Positions 17,802-24,748 of a stretch of 64,000 nt of DNA are shown here, piece after piece. How positions within the stretch are numbered: position 1 is the stretch's first letter; every line of letters begins with the position of its first letter. Origin of the DNA: an uncultured Sphingomonadaceae bacterium (GTDB lineage: Bacteria; Pseudomonadota; Alphaproteobacteria; Sphingomonadales; Sphingomonadaceae); the NCBI GenBank assembly GCA_938050045.1, contig CALLJS010000013.1, forward strand, positions 1 to 64,000, given 5' to 3'. A program made the position numbers and the translations under genes. Below the pieces are notes generated by a model. The model was not told the origin of the DNA. It did no database searches and saw only the letters and a program-made list of their open reading frames with translations.

Positions 17802-19263
17802 GCGCAACGCCAGTGGAGCTGTTTGGGCCAGCATCCGTAATTTCAACGTCAACCATATCACCAATTGCCAAATTGGGTGCCATGACATGAACCGAGGTGA
17901 GCCAAGGTGATTTACCAACCAACTGACCTTCGATCTTGCCTTTGCGTTCCAATAATAATTTTGTTTTGATGCCTATCAAGCCTGTGTTGAAATCAAATTG
18001 ATGCTCATTCAATAGGGCCTGCAAACGCTGCAAACGCTCGCTCATAATGGCTTCGGGAATTTGATTGTCCATATCGGCGGCGGGCGTTCCTGGGCGGGGA
18101 CTATATTTGAAAGAGAATGCTTGTGAATATTTTACGCGGCGAACAATATCGAGCGTATCTTCAAAATCGGCATCGCTCTCGCCTGGGAAGCCTACGATAA
18201 AATCGCCCGATAATGCTATATCGGGCCGCACTTTTCGGACTTTTTCGAGCACGTCCAAATAGCTTTCTCGGCTGTGGCTGCGATTCATTGCTTTCAAAAT
18301 AGCGGTAGAACCCGATTGCACGGGTAGGTGTAAATAGGGCATCAAACTCTCGACATCGCCATGCGCATTTATAAGCCCATCGGTCATATCATTGGGGTGG
18401 CTGGTGGTATATCTAATGCGCTCTAGGCCATCAAGCTTATCAAGGGCGCGAATGAGACCATCGAGACCTTGGACATTGCCCTTATCATCTTCGCCGCTCC
18501 ATGCATTCACATTCTGGCCGAGCAAGGTGATTTCTCTTACCCCGCCATCAATCAAGGCTTTGGCTTCGTCAATCAAAGCATTCCATGACCGTGAAATTTC
18601 CGCACCGCGCGTATATGGGACAACGCAATAGGTGCAAAATTTATCACACCCTTCTTGTACGGTCAAAAAAGCAGAAGGACGCGGCTGTTTGCGGCGGCGG
18701 GGCAGGGCATCAAATTTGCTCTCCTCGGGCATATCCGTATCGATAGCGCGTTTGCCTTTACGCGCTTTCTCAATCATCTCGGGCAGGCGGTGATAAGCTT
18801 GCGGCCCAACCACTATGTCGACGCTTGGTGCTCTTCGGCCTATTTCGCGGCCTTCGGCTTGGGCGACGCAGCCTGCAACCGTTATCATTGGTTTGGTGCC
18901 ATCTTTGCGGCGCAAACGGCCTATATCGGAATATACTTTCTCGGCAGCTTTTTCGCGGATATGGCATGTATTGAGAATAACAATATCGGCCTCTTCTTTC
19001 GATGGAGCCTCGTTCATACCTTTATCTTTGAACATCTCGGATATGCGCTCGCCATCATAGACATTCATTTGGCACCCAAATGATTTTACATGATAGCTTT
19101 TGGGGCTGTCATGATATTGGCGCGCTTTTTGGTTTTGTTTCGCATTTTGATTGAGGCCAGATTTTTCGATATGAGTTTTATCAATAGGGGGTTTATCACC
19201 GATGGCTTTATCGCCATCGAGCGCATTATTTATATTGTCTTTGCTCATAATAGAATCGGTCAT
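17794..19263 (-). CDS. miaB: tRNA-2-methylthio-N6-dimethylallyladenosine synthase MiaB
   Basis: A 489-residue radical-SAM methylthiotransferase modifying i6A37 in tRNAs that read UNN codons. The N-terminal UPF0004 cluster ligands are C64 (FGCQMN), C100 (NTCHIREKA) and C132 (AGCVAQ). The radical-SAM CxxxCxxC is C206, C210 and C213 in EGCDKFCTYCVVPYTRG. A C-terminal TRAM domain is present. The N terminus carries about 55 low-complexity residues (Asp/Lys/Asn-rich) before the usual family beginning. The ATG overlaps the plsC stop (TCATGA), so translation coupling is likely; a later start is possible. Confidence 0.93.
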   Translation of the reverse strand: MTDSIMSKDNINNALDGDKAIGDKPPIDKTHIEKSGLNQNAKQNQKARQYHDSPKSYHVKSFGCQMNVYDGERISEMFKDKGMNEAPSKEEADIVILNTCHIREKAAEKVYSDIGRLRRKDGTKPMITVAGCVAQAEGREIGRRAPSVDIVVGPQAYHRLPEMIEKARKGKRAIDTDMPEESKFDALPRRRKQPRPSAFLTVQEGCDKFCTYCVVPYTRGAEISRSWNALIDEAKALIDGGVREITLLGQNVNAWSGEDDKGNVQGLDGLIRALDKLDGLERIRYTTSHPNDMTDGLINAHGDVESLMPYLHLPVQSGSTAILKAMNRSHSRESYLDVLEKVRKVRPDIALSGDFIVGFPGESDADFEDTLDIVRRVKYSQAFSFKYSPRPGTPAADMDNQIPEAIMSERLQRLQALLNEHQFDFNTGLIGIKTKLLLERKGKIEGQLVGKSPWLTSVHVMAPNLAIGDMVDVEITDAGPNSSTGVAHG

Positions 19264-20114
19264 GAGGGCGATATAGTGCCATCATCGCTTTCTTGCCAGC
19301 TATCAATCGATTCTTTATTTATCTGGCTCTTATGCCGAGGCAATGATTTTTCTCCCATAACCTCAATAATTTTGGCTTTGCATTCGGCGGCAATGGCTTT
19401 GCGGCCTTGAAAATCTCTTGGATCAAAGGGGTCGAGAAAATGAACCACCACCTTAAAACTTTTGATGCCCGTAAAGATACGCCATGCATTAGCAGGCGCG
19501 CTTTCCTCGCCTATCCAAGCAATTTTTTTTGCCATTGCGCCATAATCGATAAATATAGGCTGCACCATTACACCAGGGGGGGGCGGATCTAAAGTGGCAA
19601 GCAACGGTGATTTAAAGGGGAGTAGCGCGCTGCCATCTGTTGTCGTACCCTCGGGAAAAATAGTGACAGCCCAACTTTCTTCTAAGGCTTGGCGTACGCG
19701 GTTGATTTGATTGGCAATGGCCATACGATTTTCGCGCGATACGAATATCGTGTTGTTCATTCGGCATAACCAGCCGATAAATGGCCAAGATTCGATGCCA
19801 TCTTGCGCAACAAAAGCCGCGCCGCTGCGTCCGCCCAATATTGGAATGTCGAGCCATGATATGTGGTTGGATACAAAAAATACATCGCGTTTGAGCGCGG
19901 TGCCTTTTTTATATACTCTTGCACCAACGCACAGGGCAGTGACGCGCAAGAATAAACGTGGCCAAGGATTAGATAATCCTAATATACGCCAGAGATAATA
20001 TAATGGTACGGCCAATATTAAAATGAATATGAGGAGCAATATTCTGAAAATAATTAAAATTCGGCCTAAAATACTGGCCTTATAATCGAGGTAAAATGCG
20101 CCTTCATCCGTCAT
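19260..20114 (-). CDS. plsC: 1-acyl-sn-glycerol-3-phosphate acyltransferase
   Basis: A 284-residue membrane acyltransferase making phosphatidic acid from lysophosphatidic acid. A hydrophobic N-terminal segment (about 16-45) anchors it in the inner membrane. Block I is NHISWLD (83-89, HxxxxD-type catalytic motif) and block III is FPEGTT (153-158). Its start overlaps the end of fur by 11 bp and its stop overlaps miaB by 3 bp, so fur-plsC-miaB-phoH probably form one transcript. It could acylate another lysolipid such as an ornithine lipid precursor. Confidence 0.9.
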   Translation of the reverse strand: MTDEGAFYLDYKASILGRILIIFRILLLIFILILAVPLYYLWRILGLSNPWPRLFLRVTALCVGARVYKKGTALKRDVFFVSNHISWLDIPILGGRSGAAFVAQDGIESWPFIGWLCRMNNTIFVSRENRMAIANQINRVRQALEESWAVTIFPEGTTTDGSALLPFKSPLLATLDPPPPGVMVQPIFIDYGAMAKKIAWIGEESAPANAWRIFTGIKSFKVVVHFLDPFDPRDFQGRKAIAAECKAKIIEVMGEKSLPRHKSQINKESIDSWQESDDGTISPS

Positions 20115-20532
20115 TTTTATTGATTGCGACTCCGTATAATTCCATCCTATGATCGACCAATCGATAGCCTAATTTTTCAGCAATTTGCTTTTGCAATGCT
20201 TCTAATTCAGGATCAACAAATTCAACGACTTTACCGCTTTCAACGTCAATCAAATGATCGTGATGAGCCTCTGGCGCGGCTTCATAACGCGCTTTGCCAT
20301 CGCCAAAATCATGGCGATCTAATATGCCAGCTTCTTCGAATAAACGCACAGTTCTATAGACTGTTGCGATGGATATTTTGGGATCAATAGCCGAAGAACG
20401 CTGATATAATACATCAACATCGGGATGGTCATCAGAATTAGAAATTACACGAGCAATAATTTTACGCTGCTCGGTAATGCGCAATCCTCTCTCAGCACAA
20501 AGTGCTTCTACATCAATTTTGGTTTCCATCAT
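20104..20532 (-). CDS. fur: Ferric uptake regulator family protein
   Basis: A 142-residue Fur-family regulator: winged helix with the recognition-helix region SIATVYRTVRLFEEAG (54-69), then a dimerisation domain with the regulatory metal site HHDHL (90-94). The CxxC structural zinc motif found in many Fur proteins is absent, as is common in alphaproteobacterial Fur/Mur-type members, so iron versus manganese sensing cannot be decided. It heads the plsC-miaB-phoH-ybeY-corC block. I see no convincing Fur box upstream. Confidence 0.88.
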   Translation of the reverse strand: MMETKIDVEALCAERGLRITEQRKIIARVISNSDDHPDVDVLYQRSSAIDPKISIATVYRTVRLFEEAGILDRHDFGDGKARYEAAPEAHHDHLIDVESGKVVEFVDPELEALQKQIAEKLGYRLVDHRMELYGVAINKNDG

Positions 20533-20585
20533 GTCTCCAAAAGCTATCTATCATCACAGTAAAGAAATAGCATGATTCGTCAATG

Positions 20586-20616
20586 AAAAGGGACACAAAT
20601 CATTGCATCCCTTTTT
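20586..20616 (-). terminator. Hairpin terminator after mucR
   Basis: On the minus strand downstream of the mucR stop: AAAAGGGA pairs with TCCCTTTT around a 14-nt loop, ending in a short T run. It separates mucR from fur. Confidence 0.7.
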
Positions 20617-20637
20617 TGGATTATTAAATGGTAGGAC

Positions 20638-21066
20638 TTATTTTTTCTTCTTATTTTTACTACCTGGCTTTCTTCCTAGGCCAATATTTTTGGCTAATTC
20701 CCTGCGTTTAATTGTATAAGATGGGGCCACCATTGGATAATCAGAAGCCAATCCCCATCGGCTTCGGTAATCTTCTGGGGTCATTTTATAATGCGTCATA
20801 AGATGACGTTTAAGCATTTTTAGTTTTTTGCCATCTTCCAAACAGATGATATAATCTTCTTTTATAGACGATTTTATCGGCACTGCGGGTTCTGGCAAAG
20901 CTTGTTTCTTTTCATTTTCCGAAAGTGAAATTAATGTGCCGTGTACATTTGAAATTAATACTGATAAATCATTCACATCAACATTATTATTACTTACATG
21001 CGCTGCAACTATATCAGCAGTCAACGTCATTAAAATATCGGGATCGACATTGCTGTCATCTAACAT
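20638..21066 (-). CDS. MucR/Ros family transcriptional regulator
   Basis: A 142-residue MucR-type protein. The C-terminal half holds the conserved block ICLEDGKKLKMLKRHLMTHY (about 74-93), then MTPEDYRSRWGL and DYPMVAPSY, with a basic end GRKPGSKNKKKK. The zinc-finger ligands appear as C75, D78, H88 and H92: the second Cys of the Ros C2H2 finger is Asp, a variation seen in the family. MucR proteins bind AT-rich DNA with TpA steps, in an H-NS-like way, and often repress their own promoter. The 180-bp upstream region is very AT-rich, which fits autoregulation. Confidence 0.9.
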   Translation of the reverse strand: MLDDSNVDPDILMTLTADIVAAHVSNNNVDVNDLSVLISNVHGTLISLSENEKKQALPEPAVPIKSSIKEDYIICLEDGKKLKMLKRHLMTHYKMTPEDYRSRWGLASDYPMVAPSYTIKRRELAKNIGLGRKPGSKNKKKK

Positions 21067-21246
21067 TTTTTTATCCTTTTTTATTTGCGACCAAAATAAG
21101 CGGAATTATATTCTCTATCTTATTATTAGTGCCTCTAGGGCAAATTAATGTAATAATCAAATCGAATAATGAATTTAATTATATGTTAAAACTTTATTTT
21201 ATACATTTGAATAAATAAAAATAATTAATATAAAATTTTAACTATA
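21067..21246. promoter_or_regulatory. AT-rich region upstream of mucR
   Basis: 180 bp between rimI and mucR with no open frame and strong A/T bias (runs such as TTAATTATAT and AATATAAAATTTT). It should hold the mucR promoter. AT-rich, T-A-step-rich DNA is the known target of MucR proteins, so self-binding here is a reasonable inference. Confidence 0.45.
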
Positions 21247-21723
21247 TTATAATAATAATTCTTTTGTTATAGCATTATAATAAATATTATAACATCCTTT
21301 ATAATAGTCTTTTCTTTCAGTAATATTTTCGAAACCAAAATTATCATAGAGAGTTTCAGCACTATTACCTTGTCTCATCTCTAAAAATATACGGTCTCTA
21401 TTATATTTTTTGGCAATCTTTATTATATGTTTCATCATTGCGCTGGCAACACCAAGACGCGCATAATCGCCGTGCGTTGCGATCATAAGAAGTTCGACAT
21501 CTTCATATAAAGAGCGCGTAAAGGTAAAACCGCAAATTTGTTGTTCATATTGTGCAATATATAAATTTGTATAGGGTAGAGCTAGCATAGATAGGCATTG
21601 CGCGCTATTCCAAGCTTCGCCATATTGGGGGTCAAAAGCACTATTCATTATCGGCATAATAGAGGCTATATCTGTGGCAGTTCCATCTGTAATAATGGTC
21701 TTTGCTGTATCGCCGCACTGCAT
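21247..21723 (-). CDS. rimI: Ribosomal protein S18 alanine N-acetyltransferase (RimI-like)
   Basis: 158 residues from MQCGDTAKT, five nt after the tsaB stop; the open frame extends upstream within tsaB but that part is out-of-frame overlap. It is a GNAT fold: substrate-side AFDPQYGEAWN, beta4 LLMIATHGDYARLGVASAMM (acetyl-CoA P-loop, here R/G-x-G-x-A type) and LEMRQGNSAETLYDNFGF near the C terminus, matching RimI. RimI acetylates the N terminus of S18. The tsaB-rimI pairing is a common order and supports the call. Confidence 0.85.
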   Translation of the reverse strand: MQCGDTAKTIITDGTATDIASIMPIMNSAFDPQYGEAWNSAQCLSMLALPYTNLYIAQYEQQICGFTFTRSLYEDVELLMIATHGDYARLGVASAMMKHIIKIAKKYNRDRIFLEMRQGNSAETLYDNFGFENITERKDYYKGCYNIYYNAITKELLL

Positions 21724-21727
21724 GGGT

Positions 21728-22354
21728 TTAATCGTTAATCTGTGCGTCGGGTTCGCGCACATAAAGAGGCGACACATCCAAATTGGCGAGGGGTTTAATC
21801 GGCATAAATTGCCGCGCATCTGGCCCATTACCTAATATTATATTGCTCTGTTTTTCGGGCGCAAGCGCAAATGCTTTATCACCTGTTTGATAGGCAGCTT
21901 TGCCATCATAATCATGCGGTAATAATGATTTAATGTGCCCAAGCGGGTTAATAGCATGGTCAAAGCTTTGCACATAAAATTCGCCATGCCCGCCATTCAT
22001 AATGACATCTATGGCGGCTTGCTGCTCGCCAATTTCGCTATCGGTTTTAATGTTTTGTTTGGCCATAGATGCCATCAATTGCATAGTAGAATATCCCGAA
22101 CAGGGTATATGCCACGCCAAAGAGAGTGCACGCGCTGCGGATATGCCAATTCTTATGCCTGTAAAACTGCCTGGGCCAATATTCACATAAATTTGGTCAG
22201 GCACAATATCACCGAGAATTATTTTAAGCTCTGGAATTAAGACTTCGGCATGACCACGACCAATAAATTCATGATAATATTGCGTTAATTCATGGTCTTT
22301 GAACAATGCTATAGAGCAAGTAGCGGTGGATGTATCAATAATCAGATCATACAT
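21728..22354 (-). CDS. tsaB: tRNA threonylcarbamoyladenosine biosynthesis protein TsaB
   Basis: 208 residues from MYDLIIDTSTATCSIALF, the family's usual start; the upstream open frame overlaps the nitroreductase gene and is spurious. It has the ASKHA-fold signature IDTSTATCSIAL (6-17), GPGSFTGIRIGISAARAL and a central NGGHGEFYV segment. TsaB partners TsaD and TsaE to make t6A37 in ANN-decoding tRNAs and is itself the inactive structural partner. It lies between the nitroreductase and rimI. Confidence 0.92.
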   Translation of the reverse strand: MYDLIIDTSTATCSIALFKDHELTQYYHEFIGRGHAEVLIPELKIILGDIVPDQIYVNIGPGSFTGIRIGISAARALSLAWHIPCSGYSTMQLMASMAKQNIKTDSEIGEQQAAIDVIMNGGHGEFYVQSFDHAINPLGHIKSLLPHDYDGKAAYQTGDKAFALAPEKQSNIILGNGPDARQFMPIKPLANLDVSPLYVREPDAQIND

Positions 22355-22370
22355 TTTGGCCGCTCTTCGC

Positions 22371-22967
22371 TTAGATGATTGAATTGAATTTATCAAATTT
22401 TGGACGGGGGCTGCGATCAAAAATACTATTGTCATCGCCATAGCCAAGCGTAGAAATAAAGTTAGATTTAATGGACGTATCTGCAAAAAAAGCGGCGTCC
22501 ACCGCAGCATTATCAAACCCTGATAATGGACCAATGTCTAAGCCTATAGCGCGCGCTGCCATTATGAAATAAGCCCCTTGCAAACTGCTATTACGAAACG
22601 CTGTTTCGCGCGCATTTTCAGGATCGCTATCGAACCAGCTTTTGGCATCGGCATGCGGAAATAATGCGGGCAATTCATTATAAAATTCTAAATCCATGCC
22701 GATGATAACAGTGACGGGAGCATCCATGATTTTTTGATCGTTCCCAGGCATAGTAAGGGGCGCAAGCCTCTTTTTGCTCTCTGCGCTTTTGCACCAAATC
22801 AAACGCGCAGGCAGGCAATTGGCCGAGGTAGGCGCATATTTCATCAAGTCCCAAATGGTATTCATTTGTTCATTGCTCACATCTTTATCGCTATAACCAT
22901 TATAGCTTCGGGCCTTAAAAAATAGTTGGTCGAGAGATTTTTGATCTAAGGGATATTTCTCTGACAT
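22371..22967 (-). CDS. Nitroreductase family protein, RutE/malonic semialdehyde reductase-like
   Basis: A 198-residue FMN-dependent nitroreductase-fold protein. RSYNGYSDKDV (19-29), YAPTSANCLPARLIW (the FMN/substrate loop), LQGAYFIMAARAIGLDIGPLSGFD and C-terminal RSPRPKFDKF match the RutE branch, which reduces malonic semialdehyde to 3-hydroxypropionate in pyrimidine catabolism. No other rut genes are present, so the physiological substrate may differ. Its 5' leader contains a 14-bp tandem repeat array ending 12 nt before the ATG. Confidence 0.83.
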   Translation of the reverse strand: MSEKYPLDQKSLDQLFFKARSYNGYSDKDVSNEQMNTIWDLMKYAPTSANCLPARLIWCKSAESKKRLAPLTMPGNDQKIMDAPVTVIIGMDLEFYNELPALFPHADAKSWFDSDPENARETAFRNSSLQGAYFIMAARAIGLDIGPLSGFDNAAVDAAFFADTSIKSNFISTLGYGDDNSIFDRSPRPKFDKFNSII

Positions 22968-22978
22968 ATTATGCTTTC

Positions 22979-23061
22979 TAATGTTTCTTGGCTAATGTTT
23001 CTTGGCTAATGTTTCTTGGCTAATGTTTCTTGGCTAATGTTTCTTGGCTAATGTTTCTTTG
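22979..23061. repeat. 14-bp tandem repeat array in the nitroreductase leader
   Basis: Five perfect 14-bp units TAATGTTTCTTGGC (22979-23048) plus a sixth with a one-base insertion (to about 23063). Read in the direction of the nitroreductase gene the unit is GCCAAGAAACATTA, and the last unit ends 11 nt before its ATG. The repeat therefore lies in or next to the ribosome-binding and promoter zone. Confidence 0.95.
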
Positions 23062-23118
23062 GCAAATATTTCGATGCTTTAATATGCTCTGTTTAGATAT
23101 AATCTGTTATTCTATGCC

Positions 23119-23697
23119 TTAATAAGCGCGTACTTCGCTAACCTCTGGAACATAATGTTTCAATAATTGTTCAATGCCCTGTTTCAGCGTCGCCGAAGAG
23201 GAAGGACAGCCTGCGCACGCCCCTTGCATTTGCAGGGTAACGATGCCGCGATTAAAGCCTTTATATTTAATATCGCCGCCATCATTGGCCACCGCAGGGC
23301 GAACGCGGGTTTCGATTAATTCTTTGATTTGATCGACTATATCGGCATCGGCAGGATCATCGAGCGGAAATTCTTCATCATCTGCAGGCACAGATATATC
23401 CGCAGCATTTCCTCCTACGAATAAAGGTATTTCGCCAACAAAATGATCCAATAATATATTCAAGACATCGGGTTTCAAATCATTCCAATCCACCGAGGGA
23501 GCAGCCGTTATCGATATGAAATTACTGCCAAAAAATACACCCACAACATCGCCAAGATCAAACAGAGCACTTGCCAGAGGTGAGATTTCAGCGTCTTCGG
23601 GATTAGCAAAATCGCGTGTCCCGTGGGTCATAATATTCTGGCCGGGCAAGAATTTTAAGGTCGCGGGGTTCGGTGTTTTTTCGGTTTCTATCAGCAT
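23119..23697 (-). CDS. NifU family Fe-S biogenesis protein (NfuA type)
   Basis: 193 residues from MLIETEKTPNPATLKFLPGQ, the canonical beginning. The N-terminal Nfu_N domain (about 2-88) is followed by a linker and a NifU-like domain with the cluster-binding CxxC GACAGCPSSSATLKQG (C161, C164). It serves as an Fe-S carrier delivering clusters to apoproteins. The upstream open frame to 23787 overlaps the divergent SDR promoter region and is not conserved in kind. A single GAGGAAGG-like stretch near the C terminus is coding only. Confidence 0.92.
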   Translation of the reverse strand: MLIETEKTPNPATLKFLPGQNIMTHGTRDFANPEDAEISPLASALFDLGDVVGVFFGSNFISITAAPSVDWNDLKPDVLNILLDHFVGEIPLFVGGNAADISVPADDEEFPLDDPADADIVDQIKELIETRVRPAVANDGGDIKYKGFNRGIVTLQMQGACAGCPSSSATLKQGIEQLLKHYVPEVSEVRAY

Positions 23698-23822
23698 ATC
23701 TCCTATCTGGGGAAAATAGAATGTATCTGCAAGGGTTAAAGCATAATAATTATCTATGGTGGCTTCGATTGGAATTGACTTTAGCACTTTCTATCTATCT
23801 TGTTCACCGCAAGGAGAGAGAT

Positions 23823-24626
23823 ATGAGCATTGCATGGATTACGGGAGCTTCATCGGGCATTGGTGAGGCATTGGCAAAGGCGCATCTGAAATCTGGCGGA
23901 TATTGTATATTATCAGGGCGTAATATCGCTGAATTACAGCGCGTTGCAGAGGAATCTGCTGCTGCTGAACGCACCATGATATTGCCTTTTGATGTCAGCG
24001 ATCTCGATGCTTTGCCCTCAACTGTCGAACAAGCGATAGCCTATAAAGGCACTATTGATATTTTGGTCAATAATGCTGGGATTTCGCAACGCTCGCTTGC
24101 CAAAGACACCCAATTTTCAGTCTACACTAAAGTGATTGAGGTGGATTTATTAGCACCCATTGCGCTCACGCAATTGATATTAAATCATTATTTGGAGAAA
24201 AAATCTGGCTCTATCATCATGATTTCGAGCGTCGCTGGAAAAGTTGGTGTGCCGATGCGCACCGCCTATTGCGCCGCAAAACATGGGTTGATAGGCTATG
24301 CCGATGCATTGCGCAGCGAAGTGGCTGGTGATGGCATTAGCCTGTTAGTGGTAACGCCAGGATCGGTGCGCACCAATGTCTCGGTAAACGCCGTAACTGC
24401 GGATGGCAGCGCGCGCGGCAAAAGCGACAAGGCGATTGACGAGGGTTTAGAGCCATCTTTTGTCGCTGATGAAATATGGTCTGCGCACAAAGATGGGAAA
24501 AGAGAGATTGTCTTGGCCCAAGCTATGGAAGCAGAATTGCCCAAATTAAAAGCGAGCGACCCCGATAAATTATTCGATAGGATAGAGGCTATGGTGGCGT
24601 CAGGTTATGTAGAAAAGATGGATTGA
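23823..24626 (+). CDS. Short-chain dehydrogenase/reductase
   Basis: 267 residues from the ATG preceded by AAGGAGAGAG, a strong ribosome site. Classical SDR: cofactor motif TGASSGIG (7-14), NNAG (83-86), catalytic Ser135/136 in MISSVAG, Tyr149 and Lys153 in AYCAAKHG. After the active site, TPGSVRTNVS is typical. The substrate cannot be inferred; the closest look is to generic SDRs of the DltE/YqjQ kind acting on acyl or sugar carbonyls. It is divergent from nfuA, sharing about 125 bp. Confidence 0.87.
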   Translation: MSIAWITGASSGIGEALAKAHLKSGGYCILSGRNIAELQRVAEESAAAERTMILPFDVSDLDALPSTVEQAIAYKGTIDILVNNAGISQRSLAKDTQFSVYTKVIEVDLLAPIALTQLILNHYLEKKSGSIIMISSVAGKVGVPMRTAYCAAKHGLIGYADALRSEVAGDGISLLVVTPGSVRTNVSVNAVTADGSARGKSDKAIDEGLEPSFVADEIWSAHKDGKREIVLAQAMEAELPKLKASDPDKLFDRIEAMVASGYVEKMD

Positions 24627-24748
24627 TATATAGGGATGGACATAAAGAGCATCTGACATGATATTTTTGGTCATGATGACGCGATTTATTTGCGGATATT
24701 TGCAAATATTCAGTTTGCAGCAAGCATTATAAAGGCTAAACACGGCTT

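Noticed and set aside
20533-20585. Fur box upstream of fur
   Set aside because: No 19-bp dyad of the expected kind was visible.
22979-23061. Possible CRISPR or iteron array
   Set aside because: Unit of 14 bp without spacers and no replication gene nearby.
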